Positions 8,150-15,995 of a stretch of DNA of 64,000 nucleotides are shown here, piece after piece; positions within the stretch are counted from its first letter, which is position 1, and every line of letters begins with the position of its first letter. Under the pieces are notes generated by a model, which saw nothing but the letters and a program-made list of their open reading frames with translations, was not told the origin of the DNA and searched no databases. The DNA comes from Gammaproteobacteria bacterium (GTDB lineage: Bacteria; Pseudomonadota; Gammaproteobacteria; Pseudomonadales; Porticoccaceae). The translations under genes and the position numbers were made by a program. Location: the NCBI GenBank assembly GCA_018069465.1, contig JAGPUW010000006.1, positions 1 to 64,000 on the forward strand, read 5' to 3'.

Positions 8150-9370
8150 ATGAAAGCATTACTGTCCCTCGATCAAGCCCGCGCCCATATGCTGGCGGCG
8201 GTGAGTTCCACTGCCGGTAGCGAGACCCTCGCCTTGGCCGAACTCCCGGGGCGTATCCTGGCGGTCGATGTGGTGTCGGCGATTAATGCACCGCCAGCCG
8301 ATAATTCCGCGATGGATGGTTACGCTTTTAGTGGGCGCGATCTAGAGAGTGGCGATGGCCGCTTTACGCTAGCGGGCAAGGCGCTGGCGGGCCAGCCCTT
8401 TGAGGGCAGCGTCGCGGCGGGACAGTGTGTGCGCATTATGACCGGGGCGGTATTGCCCGCCGGTACCGATACCGTGGTGATGCAGGAAAACGTTGCGGCC
8501 GATGGTGACATCATCACCATTAATGTGCCGCCCAAAGCCCGCGCCAATGTGCGCTACAGCGGTGAAGATATCGCCTGTGGCGACACCTTGTTTACGGCGG
8601 GCCACCGTCTTGGCCCCGTCGATATCGGTTTGCTGGCGACCTTGGGCATGGCCGAGGTCGCGGTCAAGCCCCGCCTCAAAGTGGCGGTCTTTGCCAATGG
8701 CAGCGAACTGCGTCCACCGGGTGAGGCCCTTGGCCCCGGCGAAATTTATGACAGCAACCGTTATTTTCTCGGGGCTATGTTGCAGCGCCTGAATTGCGAG
8801 CTGGTTGATCTCGGTGTTATTCCCGACGACCTGCAGCAATTGCGCGCCGCCTATCAGCGCGCCGATCGCGAGGCCGACGTGGTGATTACCTGCGGCGGTG
8901 CCTCGGTGGGTGAGGCCGACTACACCCGCCAGCTACTCAGCGAGCTGGGCAGCGTCGGTTTCTGGAAAGTGGCGATTAAGCCGGGCAAACCTTTTATGTT
9001 CGGTGATTTGGGGGCCAGTACTTTTTTCGGCCTGCCCGGCAATCCGATGTCGGCGTTGGTGACTTTTTATCAACTGGTGCTGCCGGTGCTGGAAAAAATG
9101 CAGGGCACGGTGCCGGGCCCCGAGCTGTTGTTGTCGGCCCGAGCCAGTTGTAAGATAAAGCGCAATCGCAGCCGCCTTGAATTTCTCCGCGCTAGCCTGA
9201 CTACTGATAGTGAGGGCGAGTTGATTGTTAGCCCGGACAAACAGCAAAGCTCCGGTGCGCTGAGTTCTTTTTCGCGCAGCAATTGTTTTATTTTGCTCGA
9301 TGCCGGTGAACAGGAGCTTGAACAGGGTGAGCGCGTTCGGGTACAGCTCTTTACCTCAGTGTTGCGTTAG
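8150..9370 (+). CDS. moeA: molybdopterin molybdenumtransferase
   Basis: The 406-residue MoeA has the family's domain order. Conserved stretches are PPADNSAMDGYAF near residue 48, RIMTGAVLP, the MPT-binding domain with GSEL...GEIYDSNRYFL, TCGGASVGEADY and GLPGNPMSALV. It inserts molybdate into adenylated molybdopterin in the cytoplasm. It follows moeB directly, making a small cofactor operon. The window also holds one large molybdoenzyme (31.9-34.6 kb) that would need this cofactor. Nothing unusual in length or motifs. Confidence 0.93.
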   Translation: MKALLSLDQARAHMLAAVSSTAGSETLALAELPGRILAVDVVSAINAPPADNSAMDGYAFSGRDLESGDGRFTLAGKALAGQPFEGSVAAGQCVRIMTGAVLPAGTDTVVMQENVAADGDIITINVPPKARANVRYSGEDIACGDTLFTAGHRLGPVDIGLLATLGMAEVAVKPRLKVAVFANGSELRPPGEALGPGEIYDSNRYFLGAMLQRLNCELVDLGVIPDDLQQLRAAYQRADREADVVITCGGASVGEADYTRQLLSELGSVGFWKVAIKPGKPFMFGDLGASTFFGLPGNPMSALVTFYQLVLPVLEKMQGTVPGPELLLSARASCKIKRNRSRLEFLRASLTTDSEGELIVSPDKQQSSGALSSFSRSNCFILLDAGEQELEQGERVRVQLFTSVLR

Positions 9371-9499
9371 CAGTCTTTTAGCCAGGTCCTATTAAGGCCC
9401 CGTAATAACAAACATATTCTGGCAGTAAAAAACTGCAAGCTAAAAATTATAAACGGCAATTAGTTTTTCAATTCGCGTTATAAAATTAAAATGATAACA

Positions 9500-9512
9500 G
9501 CCGCTAAGCGGC
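9500..9512 (+). promoter_or_regulatory. small stem-loop in the 5' leader of the CoA-transferase
   Basis: GCCGC-TAA-GCGGC is a perfect 5-bp dyad 12 nt upstream of the GGAG ribosome binding site. It could be a leader hairpin that influences translation; no known riboregulator is recognised. Confidence 0.3.
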
Positions 9513-9534
9513 AATATAATTCTTGGAGATGACT

Positions 9535-10776
9535 GTGAAAAAAAGAAAACATTTACTGGACGGCATAACCGTGCTCGATTTAACCCAGCACGTCGCGGGG
9601 CCGTCGTGCACACGGATGATGGCCGAAATGGGCGCAGAAATTATTAAAGTAGAACTCGCGCCCTACGGCGAGCAGATTCGCGATATGGGCTATAAAAAAG
9701 GCGGGCGGGGGATTTATTTCCTGCAGCAAAACCGCGGTAAGAAAAGCCTCTGCATCGATGCCAAAACTGAAGAGGGCAAAAAGATACTCCACGGCCTGAT
9801 TAAAAAAGTAGACGTGCTGATAGAGAATTTCGCCCCCGGGGTGATTGGCCGCCTGGGTTGCAGTTGGGAGGTAGTACACGAGCTAAACCCTGAATGCATT
9901 ATGTGCTCAATCTCAACCTTTGGTCAGACCGGGCCGCTATCGGAATTACCCGGCTTTGACTATATAGGCCAAAGTTATGCTGGCATTACCAGCCTGATTG
10001 GCGACCCCGAAAAAGCACCGAGCATTCCAGCGGCGGCACTGGGTGACACCATGACCGGCGCCCACGCACTGGCGGCCATTAACGCCGCACTATTTCACCG
10101 CGCGATGGGTGGCGAGGCCGAGTTTATCGACGTTACTTTACTCGACAGTTATTTCCACTGCCACGAAATGTACGTCGGTTATTACAGCGCCAGCGATGGT
10201 AAATTGGCACCGAAGCGCCCCGGTTCTCACCATCGCCTCGGCTGCCCCATGGGTATTTTTAACGGTAAAGATGGCTACATTACCATTATCGCCACGCCCC
10301 CCCAGTGGGAGAGAATGTGTGATGTGATGGAAATGCCCGAGCTGAAAACCGATCCGCGCTTTGCCGATCCAAACGACAGAATTCGTCGCCGTAGGGAGCT
10401 AGTCCCTATTATTGAAGAGTGGTTGCAGAGCCACGACAGTGACGCTGCAGCGATTGCCAAGCTAGAGGCGGCAAGAATCCCCGTGGCCCCCGTACTGAGC
10501 CTGCCCGAGGCCATGGAGCATCCTCACTTAGTCGAGCGCGGCACCGTGCGCACCGTCACCCAGCGTGGCGCGGGCAGCTTTAAAATGCCCGGCATGCCAT
10601 TGCGCTTTAGCGGCTTTGCCCATGAAAATGAACTTGAGGCACCCTATAAAGGTGAGCACAATACCGAGGTGCTAGAAAAGTACCTCGACTACTCTGCGCA
10701 GCAAATCGCCGAATTAACGGCGAGCGGTGTGCTGGTCAATGAAGAAATCCCCGAGCCCGATGTTGGGCTCAATTAA
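9535..10776 (+). CDS. family III CoA-transferase (CaiB/BaiF)
   Basis: A CaiB/BaiF-type protein of about 413 residues. It has LDLTQHVAGPSCTRMMAEMGAEIIKVE at the N-terminus, QQNRGKKSLCID, VLIENFAPGVI with nearby conserved acidic residues, SISTFGQTGPL and GFDYIGQSYAG. Family members move CoA between carboxylic acids, or epimerise or racemise acyl-CoAs. It is a clear paralogue of the 20.7 kb gene (shared HPHLVERGTVRTV and PGMPLRFS segments). The track start at TTG 9523 is unlikely: GGAG (9525-9528) sits 6 nt before GTG 9535. The substrate acid is not predictable. It lies between moeA and selO, with no obvious operon partners. Confidence 0.87.
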   Translation: MKKRKHLLDGITVLDLTQHVAGPSCTRMMAEMGAEIIKVELAPYGEQIRDMGYKKGGRGIYFLQQNRGKKSLCIDAKTEEGKKILHGLIKKVDVLIENFAPGVIGRLGCSWEVVHELNPECIMCSISTFGQTGPLSELPGFDYIGQSYAGITSLIGDPEKAPSIPAAALGDTMTGAHALAAINAALFHRAMGGEAEFIDVTLLDSYFHCHEMYVGYYSASDGKLAPKRPGSHHRLGCPMGIFNGKDGYITIIATPPQWERMCDVMEMPELKTDPRFADPNDRIRRRRELVPIIEEWLQSHDSDAAAIAKLEAARIPVAPVLSLPEAMEHPHLVERGTVRTVTQRGAGSFKMPGMPLRFSGFAHENELEAPYKGEHNTEVLEKYLDYSAQQIAELTASGVLVNEEIPEPDVGLN

Positions 10777-10811
10777 GCCCTCGTTAGTCTCGTTGAATGG
10801 ATAGGAAAACT

Positions 10812-12302
10812 ATGGCCGTGTTTGATTCAAGCCCGTTGCAAAGCAGTTATCGCCAAATAGGTGAGCAGTTTTACACGGACCAGTTACCGACGCCGGTGGG
10901 TAAGCCGGCGCTAATTCGTGTCAATCCGGCGCTGGCTGAGCAGCTCAATTTATCGCTCAGTGAACTGCAAAGCCCCGAGGCCTTGCAGGTTTTTGCCGGT
11001 AATAGCGTGCCGCCAACCAGCACGCCAATCGCCACCGTATATGCCGCTCACCAGTTTGGTGGCTGGAACCCCCAGCTCGGCGACGGACGCGCGATCTTGC
11101 TCGGCGAAGTGATTGGCAAAGACCAGCAGCGCTACGATATTCAATTAAAAGGCGCTGGCCAAACACCGTACTCGCGTCGTGGCGATGGCCGCTCGGCATT
11201 GGGGCCGGTGCTGCGCGAATACATCGTTAGTGAAGCCATGGCCGCACTGGGCGTACCCACAACTCGCGCCCTGGCTGCCGTCACCACGGGTGATCGCGTG
11301 GTGCGTGAATCATACTTGCCCGGTGCCATCCTCACCCGTGTGGCCAGTAGCCATATTCGCATTGGCACCTTTCAATTCTTTTCTGCTCAAGGGGATGTTG
11401 ACTCGGTTAAAACCCTGGCCGATTACGTGATCGAGCGGCACTACAAAGCAGCCGTTGAGGCCTCGGATGAGGATTCCTATAGCGCTTTGTTAACCTGCGT
11501 GATGCAAGCCCAGGCCCGCTTAATCGCCCGCTGGATGGCCATAGGTTTTATTCACGGGGTGATGAATACCGACAATATGCTGGTCTGTGGCGAAACCGTC
11601 GATTACGGCCCTTGTGCTTTTATGGATGCCTATAATCCCAATAAAGTATTTAGCTCCATCGACAGTCACGGGCGCTATGCCTACGCCAAGCAGGCGGAGA
11701 TCGGGCACTGGAATATCAGCTGGCTGGCGCAAGCCCTGCTGCCGCTAATGGATGCATCGCAAGAAGTAGCGATAAAAAAAGCGGAGAAAATACTCAATGC
11801 TTTCAGTCCTGTTTTCACCCAGACCTACCAGCAACTGCTGGCGGAAAAGATGGGCTTTGCCAGTGCTGGTGCAGAGGTCAATCAGCTCTCCGTCGATCTA
11901 CTGCAATTAATGGCGGCCGAGGCGACAGATTTTACCCTGACCTTTCGGGGGCTAAGCGATTATCTCGCCCCCGAGGCTGAGCGGTATTTTTTGAATAAGC
12001 TGGTCAGCTTGCCCGAGACTTTCCAGGCCTGGGTAGCGCGCTGGCAGGCCGAACTGGCAAGGCAAAATGTTGCCCCGCAGACCGCCCATCAATTAATGCT
12101 GAAAACCAACCCCAGCTATATCCCCCGCAACCACATCATCGCCGCCGCTATCGAGCAGGCGACGGGGGAGGAGGATTTTAGTTTGTTTCATCAAATGGTA
12201 GATGTGCTTGCTAAACCCTTTGAATACAGTGAGGAGAATGCCAGTTTTGCTATTGCGCCCAAGCCGGAAGAAGAGGTGCTGCATACTTTTTGTGGGACAT
12301 AG
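10812..12302 (+). CDS. selO: protein adenylyltransferase SelO
   Basis: A SelO/YdiU pseudokinase-fold protein that transfers AMP to Ser/Thr/Tyr of target proteins and is linked to oxidative-stress responses in characterised homologues. Diagnostic segments are YAAHQFGGWNPQLGDGRAI, QLKGAGQTPYSRRGDGRSAL, REYIVSEAM, HGVMNTDN and YGPCAFMD. The protein ends in LHTFCGT, where selenoprotein homologues carry a CxxU/CSS-type tail, so this is a cysteine form. I prefer ATG 10812 over 10797 because AGGA lies at proper distance before it. Length is normal. The next 2 kb downstream is a mobile patch, so selO marks the conserved chromosome edge. Confidence 0.92.
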   Translation: MAVFDSSPLQSSYRQIGEQFYTDQLPTPVGKPALIRVNPALAEQLNLSLSELQSPEALQVFAGNSVPPTSTPIATVYAAHQFGGWNPQLGDGRAILLGEVIGKDQQRYDIQLKGAGQTPYSRRGDGRSALGPVLREYIVSEAMAALGVPTTRALAAVTTGDRVVRESYLPGAILTRVASSHIRIGTFQFFSAQGDVDSVKTLADYVIERHYKAAVEASDEDSYSALLTCVMQAQARLIARWMAIGFIHGVMNTDNMLVCGETVDYGPCAFMDAYNPNKVFSSIDSHGRYAYAKQAEIGHWNISWLAQALLPLMDASQEVAIKKAEKILNAFSPVFTQTYQQLLAEKMGFASAGAEVNQLSVDLLQLMAAEATDFTLTFRGLSDYLAPEAERYFLNKLVSLPETFQAWVARWQAELARQNVAPQTAHQLMLKTNPSYIPRNHIIAAAIEQATGEEDFSLFHQMVDVLAKPFEYSEENASFAIAPKPEEEVLHTFCGT

Positions 12303-12496
12303 GTTTGTGGTAGATGGATAAAATAGGGCTTTATAGTGGGTGTCCGATAACACTACAAGAATGTGATTTGGAAAGACCTCGTTTTTTCTTTGAACTTGAA
12401 TCAATTCTGCCTAATACGTGGAAAGCTTGTCTTCTGTCAGAGAAAGTGTAGCTATCTCTTTGATTATGGGTTGTTATTAAAAATAAATACGGAGCT

Positions 12497-12552
12497 GATA
12501 TTAAGCACTATACGGAATCTGTCTAGTTACTTAATATCGCGTTCTGTATAGT
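12497..12552. repeat. two interleaved inverted repeats ahead of the first cassette
   Basis: GATATTAAG (12497-12505) pairs perfectly with CTTAATATC (12530-12538). ACTATACGGAA (12507-12517) pairs with TTCTGTATAGT (12542-12552) with one mismatch. The arms interleave, so only one hairpin (or a pseudoknot) can form at a time. GTTAACT follows at 12551 and fits the attC R' box GTTRRRY apart from one position, so this may be a degenerate attC. The 12303-12496 stretch otherwise shows no gene I can support. Confidence 0.4.
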
Positions 12553-12578
12553 TAACTGTTATGTTTAGGAGGATGTAA

Positions 12579-13052
12579 ATGGAGTTCTGTTCTGCTACGA
12601 GAGATCACTTTGATCAAATAATAGATATGGTTTCTTCACCTGAAGAAATGTACTTATTTTATCCAAAAGGAAAATACCCTTTAGATCATTTGCAGCTAGA
12701 AGAATTATTTGAAAATCGATCGAACTTTACTGTGGCGATAGAAAATAACGAAGTAGTTGGTTTCGCAAATCTTTACAATATCCATTCTAAAGACTCAGCA
12801 TTCATCGGAAATGTGTTAGTTTCTAAGTCATTTCGTCGGAAAGGGCTTGGAAAGAAAATTACAGAATTTATGTGCGAATTATGTGTTAATGAACATCATG
12901 CGATACCACATCTCTCAGTTTTTAATCACAACACGTTGGCGCTGTTAATGTACTCTAAGCTTGGTTTTAAGCCTTATTCCATCGAGCAAAGAGTCAATGT
13001 AGACTCTGAGAAAGTAGCATTGATTCACATGAAATTAGAGAAAAAAACATAA
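12579..13052 (+). CDS. GNAT N-acetyltransferase (integron-type cassette gene 1)
   Basis: The 157-residue GNAT-fold protein has IGNVLVSKSFRRKGLGKKITEFM as beta4 plus the acetyl-CoA pyrophosphate loop (RRKGLGKK), and NTLALLMYSKLGF in motif B. The substrate is unknown. An ideal AGGAGG lies 8 nt before the ATG. The gene is visibly AT-richer than the neighbouring chromosome. Its stop codon lies within the start of an attC-like site, the standard layout of an integron gene cassette. It is probably expressed from outside or from its own weak promoter. Confidence 0.85.
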   Translation: MEFCSATRDHFDQIIDMVSSPEEMYLFYPKGKYPLDHLQLEELFENRSNFTVAIENNEVVGFANLYNIHSKDSAFIGNVLVSKSFRRKGLGKKITEFMCELCVNEHHAIPHLSVFNHNTLALLMYSKLGFKPYSIEQRVNVDSEKVALIHMKLEKKT

Positions 13053-13148
13053 CAAGGGCAAGCAACGGACTCGTCAAACTGTCACTTTTTGTGCAAAAGG
13101 CCGCACAAAAACCGCCAGTTCAACTCACCGCTGTTGCCGGCGTTAGCT
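13047..13148 (+). other. attC-like recombination site (about 102 bp)
   Basis: The site opens with ACATAAC (R''-like) and GGCAAGCAACGG, and closes with CCGCTGTTGCC and GTTAGCT (R' box, cleavage expected G/TT at 13142-13143). The two inner boxes are complementary with an extra base giving the bulge typical of attC. The centre folds too (TTTTTGTGC ... GCACAAAAA, and AACTG ... CAGTT). It sits between two unrelated acetyltransferase genes in the same orientation. Structure is seen directly; recombination activity is inferred. Confidence 0.8.
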
Positions 13149-13169
13149 GTATGAACAAACGGAGATAGA

Positions 13170-13721
13170 ATGCTTAACGGAATTAATGTTTCGATTCGTA
13201 CAATCAAAGAAGAAGACCTTAGTACGTTGTTTGGCTTGTTGAATGACATCGATAGTCAAGGAGGGTTTCTTCCCGTCACTTTGACCTCGGAAGTAAAATT
13301 GAGATCCCAGTACATGGATAATGGGTTTGTCTCAGATGCGTCCGAGCAATACCTGATTACAAATAAATCAGATGAAATTGTCGGCTCAATCTGGGCGTTC
13401 AAGTCCGTCCCATATTTCGACGCCATTGAGGTCGGCTACCAAATCTTTGATCACGAAAATCGCGGCCAAGGATATGCCACTGAAGCTCTTACTGTATTTT
13501 ATCAATACATTTTTGAGGTAAAGCAGGTTAATCGTATAGAGCTGAGGATTGCGTCAGAGAATGAGTCATCAGAGAAAGTTGCTATTAAAGCAGGGTTCAA
13601 GATTGAAGGTACGAATAGAGAGGCTGCTTATTCGAAAGGCAAGCTTCGCGACATGAACATATATGCGATGCTACGGCGGGAATGGTCAGCTAACAATGCA
13701 TTGCAGCGGACAAGCCGCTGA
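13170..13721 (+). CDS. GNAT N-acetyltransferase, RimJ/RimL-like (cassette gene 2)
   Basis: The 183-residue acetyltransferase is of the ribosomal-protein-acetyltransferase-like type: VSIRTIKEEDLSTLFGLL at the N-terminus, IEVGYQIFDHENRGQGYATEAL with the RGQGYAT CoA loop, and RIELRIASENESSEKVAIKAGF near the C-terminus. It could acetylate a small molecule or protein amine. The ORF runs into the following attC site, giving the tail NNALQRTSR, a read-through tail commonly seen in cassette proteins. GGAG lies 8 nt before the ATG. It is unrelated in detail to cassette gene 1. Confidence 0.87.
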   Translation: MLNGINVSIRTIKEEDLSTLFGLLNDIDSQGGFLPVTLTSEVKLRSQYMDNGFVSDASEQYLITNKSDEIVGSIWAFKSVPYFDAIEVGYQIFDHENRGQGYATEALTVFYQYIFEVKQVNRIELRIASENESSEKVAIKAGFKIEGTNREAAYSKGKLRDMNIYAMLRREWSANNALQRTSR

Positions 13722-13735
13722 ATGCGGCGTTAAAT
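13688..13735 (+). other. short attC-like recombination site (about 48 bp)
   Basis: AGCTAAC (R'') and GTTAAAT (R', expected cleavage G/TT at 13729-13730) bracket TGCATTGCAGCGG and CCGCTGAATGCGG. These pair with one extra base in the left arm, the usual strand-selection bulge. It overlaps the 3' end of cassette gene 2. It is half the length of the previous attC and of a different subtype, so the two cassettes probably came from different arrays. Confidence 0.8.
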
Positions 13736-13790
13736 TCGCCGAGCAAGCTCGGGGAATCCCATGGCCAAATTGTTTCGCAGTTCGTCACTT

Positions 13791-13837
13791 AGGTATAGAT
13801 TAAAGCTGTGCATTTGTACAGTTAATGATCTATACCT
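13791..13837. repeat. 47-bp palindrome in front of the IS91-like remnant
   Basis: AGGTATAGAT (13791-13800) and ATCTATACCT (13828-13837) are perfect inverted repeats. The inner parts also pair partially (TTAAAGCTGT with ACAGTTAAT). It lies between the last attC and the truncated transposase. It may be the element's terminal hairpin, a promoter operator, or a replication-type end. Confidence 0.5.
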
Positions 13838-13842
13838 GTTTT

Positions 13843-14307
13843 ATGGCCAGCTTCAGTATTCAAAACATTCTTCAGCAGCATCTCAGCGGTCTACTTGAGC
13901 GCAATAAATTTACCCTCTATCAATATCGCGCCCTTAAACAACTCTCGGTTTGTCGCACTGCCAAACTTGGCGGTCACGCCCAATACTGCGCCGAAGGCCA
14001 TCTCAATGGCATCTGGTACAACTCCTGTAAGCATCGCGCCTGCCCTCAGTGCAGAGGCCTCGCCGGAGAAGAGTGGCGGCAGAATACTGAATCGATGTTA
14101 CTCAATTGCCCGCATCATCACGTTATATTTACGCTGCCCGAAGAGCTGAACATACTCTGGCGCTACAATCGTGCGCTGATGACGAGCGAAAAAAACGGGG
14201 TCAGGTCTTTCGAGATAGAAAAAAACGGGGTCAGGTCTTTCGAGATCAAGAAAAAAACGGGGTCAGGTCTTTCGAGATCATATTGTGAGTTTTATCAGGT
14301 GTACTAA
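13843..14307 (+). pseudogene. IS91-family transposase, 5' fragment only
   Basis: The frame gives the N-terminal zinc-binding domain of IS91-type (HUH Y2) transposases: HLSGLLERNKFTLYQYRALK, then GHAQYCAEGH, YNSCKHRACPQC, and HHHVIFTLPEELNILWRYNR. Homology stops at about 14187, where three 29-bp repeats begin. The catalytic HUH and tyrosine regions are absent, so it cannot transpose by itself. The remaining frame to 14307 only translates the repeats (KNGVRSFEI twice). I use ATG 13843; the track's 13825 start lies inside the palindrome. Confidence 0.85.
14188..14278. repeat. three direct copies of a 29-bp repeat
   Basis: GAAAAAAACGGGGTCAGGTC plus TTTCGAGAT occurs at 14188-14216, 14218-14246 and 14250-14278. 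The copies are identical and separated by only 1 and 3 nt. They interrupt the transposase frame. The spacers are far too short for CRISPR. Similar GGGGTCAGGTCT strings are, as far as I recall, dispersed near REP-associated transposases in other genomes, but that link is not shown here. The 14279-14477 stretch after them shows no gene. Confidence 0.9.
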
Positions 14308-14477
14308 TGGAACAGCACTCAGGATAATGTCGGCTAAGTACTCACCTAATTGCCAGTAATGAATGGCCTTGGTGTGCGATCTATACTACCCTTCGCCCCG
14401 CTCTAATTGGAGCCCCATTCGAAGCGTTGGCATTACCAGAAAATAAATATAAATCATGATAATGGATTATCGTAAAT

Positions 14478-15794
14478 ATGATGGACAAGATGTTCTCTGC
14501 TATGGCTGTCTGCCTGTTAGCTAGTTTTTTTACCCTGTTATATCCCGCTCAGTTAAGTGCCGAAGAGCAAGTCTCGCCACCCAGTGCGGCGCGATTACTG
14601 GAGGTGATCGTTGTTAAAGGTGCTCAGTTGCCAGCCCTGCTCGATAAAGCTATGTCGAACTACTCGCTAATGGCCGTTCGCCACGGCAAGCTGGTGCCCA
14701 TACCCTATCAATTTGATGATCTGAATACCGGGGGCAGAAGCTATGTAAAAGGTGGGGTATTAAACGTCGATGGCAAAGCTGGAATAGTGGAGGCAATCGA
14801 TGAGCTGGTGTTTATGTACAAAGATATGGGGGTTCAAGCCAGCGAAGCACTACGTGCACAATCATCGGGAACCGTAATATCGGAGCTGCAAATAAACGAC
14901 AATAACAGTGTGCGATACGCTTATCTTGTTGCGGGCAACCCCGAGCGCAGCGATAAAGTGTATAGCCATTACGACATGAACACGGGCTTGGTCACTGCAG
15001 AATCCTACAGTTTACAACTGGATCCCGATAACCTTTTAATATTGTCAGACTGGATCATCAAAGACTTTGGTGATGCGTCGGTTCCCACCAATGTTCTCGA
15101 TACGCTGAAAATGCGGGTCAAGGGAAAGCTTGGGTTTTCGGCAACTGTAGACAATGAAGAAATACCTGCCAAGGCTCTCGCTGTTAAAAACGGGCCGGTG
15201 CGCACCATTGTCGAAGCAGACACTTCCATCCGCATTCTCGGTATCAGTATTGCCAGTGGCACAGTGAGCGCCACTTTTTCAGCCCAGACAATAAAATACC
15301 CGGTGTTTATCACATTGCCAAAAGCGGCTGGCACTCTAAGTTCCCTGGCTATTGATCTCACGCTTGACTACGTAGATTTTGACGGCAGCCGTTACCGAAC
15401 CGCTCTGGGACCAAAAGAGCCGATGATAACGGGGACAAAACAAGCTGCCACGCAGAGAGACCTTTATAAAAGCGACCTGGCAAACCCCTGGGTTTCGATC
15501 AGCTCTGGGAACAACTGGGATATGTTCCTGATTTTTTCTCATCAGGATAATTTCAAGCCGACATTAAATGCAATTTATAGAGATGCTAGCGCCGGAGATA
15601 AAGCCAAAAAGCCGGAGCGTTTTAAGGGCAGTAATTCTGAGATTGGTATTTCATTAAGTGATATTCCCGTTGGTATAGAAACATCGCTTAACTACAACTT
15701 TTATTTCGGTGCGGGCCTGTGGCAGGGGGATGACGTTGATGAGACGCTCGATGAGCTGATGAACCCGGCAGTGGTTAGCGTTAAGGCATTGTAG
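14478..15794 (+). CDS. secreted protein of unknown function
   Basis: The 438-residue protein has a Sec signal peptide (hydrophobic AVCLLASFFTLLYPAQ, likely cut after LSA), then a soluble, mostly beta-rich body and no further membrane segment. I do not recognise the family. Segments such as VPIPYQFDDLN, DELVFMYKDMG and ITLPKAAGTLSSLAIDLTLDYVDFDG might help a profile search. It is the first gene after the mobile patch and precedes a run of plus-strand catabolic genes with a 200-bp gap, so membership of that pathway is possible but unproven. Two more Met codons (residues 2 and 5) could serve as start. Confidence 0.8.
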   Translation: MMDKMFSAMAVCLLASFFTLLYPAQLSAEEQVSPPSAARLLEVIVVKGAQLPALLDKAMSNYSLMAVRHGKLVPIPYQFDDLNTGGRSYVKGGVLNVDGKAGIVEAIDELVFMYKDMGVQASEALRAQSSGTVISELQINDNNSVRYAYLVAGNPERSDKVYSHYDMNTGLVTAESYSLQLDPDNLLILSDWIIKDFGDASVPTNVLDTLKMRVKGKLGFSATVDNEEIPAKALAVKNGPVRTIVEADTSIRILGISIASGTVSATFSAQTIKYPVFITLPKAAGTLSSLAIDLTLDYVDFDGSRYRTALGPKEPMITGTKQAATQRDLYKSDLANPWVSISSGNNWDMFLIFSHQDNFKPTLNAIYRDASAGDKAKKPERFKGSNSEIGISLSDIPVGIETSLNYNFYFGAGLWQGDDVDETLDELMNPAVVSVKAL

Positions 15795-15848
15795 GCGCTG
15801 TAGCAAAATAGCAGTTGGCCCAATTTATTTGCCGAGTGATGTCAAACG

Positions 15849-15862
15849 CCCGCTTAGGCGGG
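15849..15862 (+). terminator. weak hairpin after the secreted-protein gene
   Basis: CCCGC-TTAG-GCGGG forms a 5-bp GC stem about 55 nt past the stop, followed by AATATAAATTTT rather than a clean U run. It is possibly a terminator separating this gene from the LLM gene. Confidence 0.35.
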
Positions 15863-15995
15863 AATATAAATTTTGGTGGTTTCTCGAGGCGATTCAAGGT
15901 CTTTGCTGTGCCCGCTGCTTGAATATTTTGATTTTACCTGCCCGGTGATATACCTTTTGGCGTCTTAAAAAGTATAAAGTTGGACGACCACTGCT

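Noticed and set aside
12363-12551. 62-aa ORF between selO and cassette 1
   Set aside because: It has no Shine-Dalgarno and no recognisable homology, and it ends inside interleaved inverted repeats; chance ORF in AT-rich DNA.
14188-14278. CRISPR array
   Set aside because: The three 29-bp repeats have spacers of only 1 and 3 nt, and no cas genes are nearby.
15849-15862. attC or VCR-like remnant (CCCGCTTAGGCGGG)
   Set aside because: It shares a short string with Vibrio cassette repeats but has no GTTRRRY box or second arm; treated as a simple hairpin.
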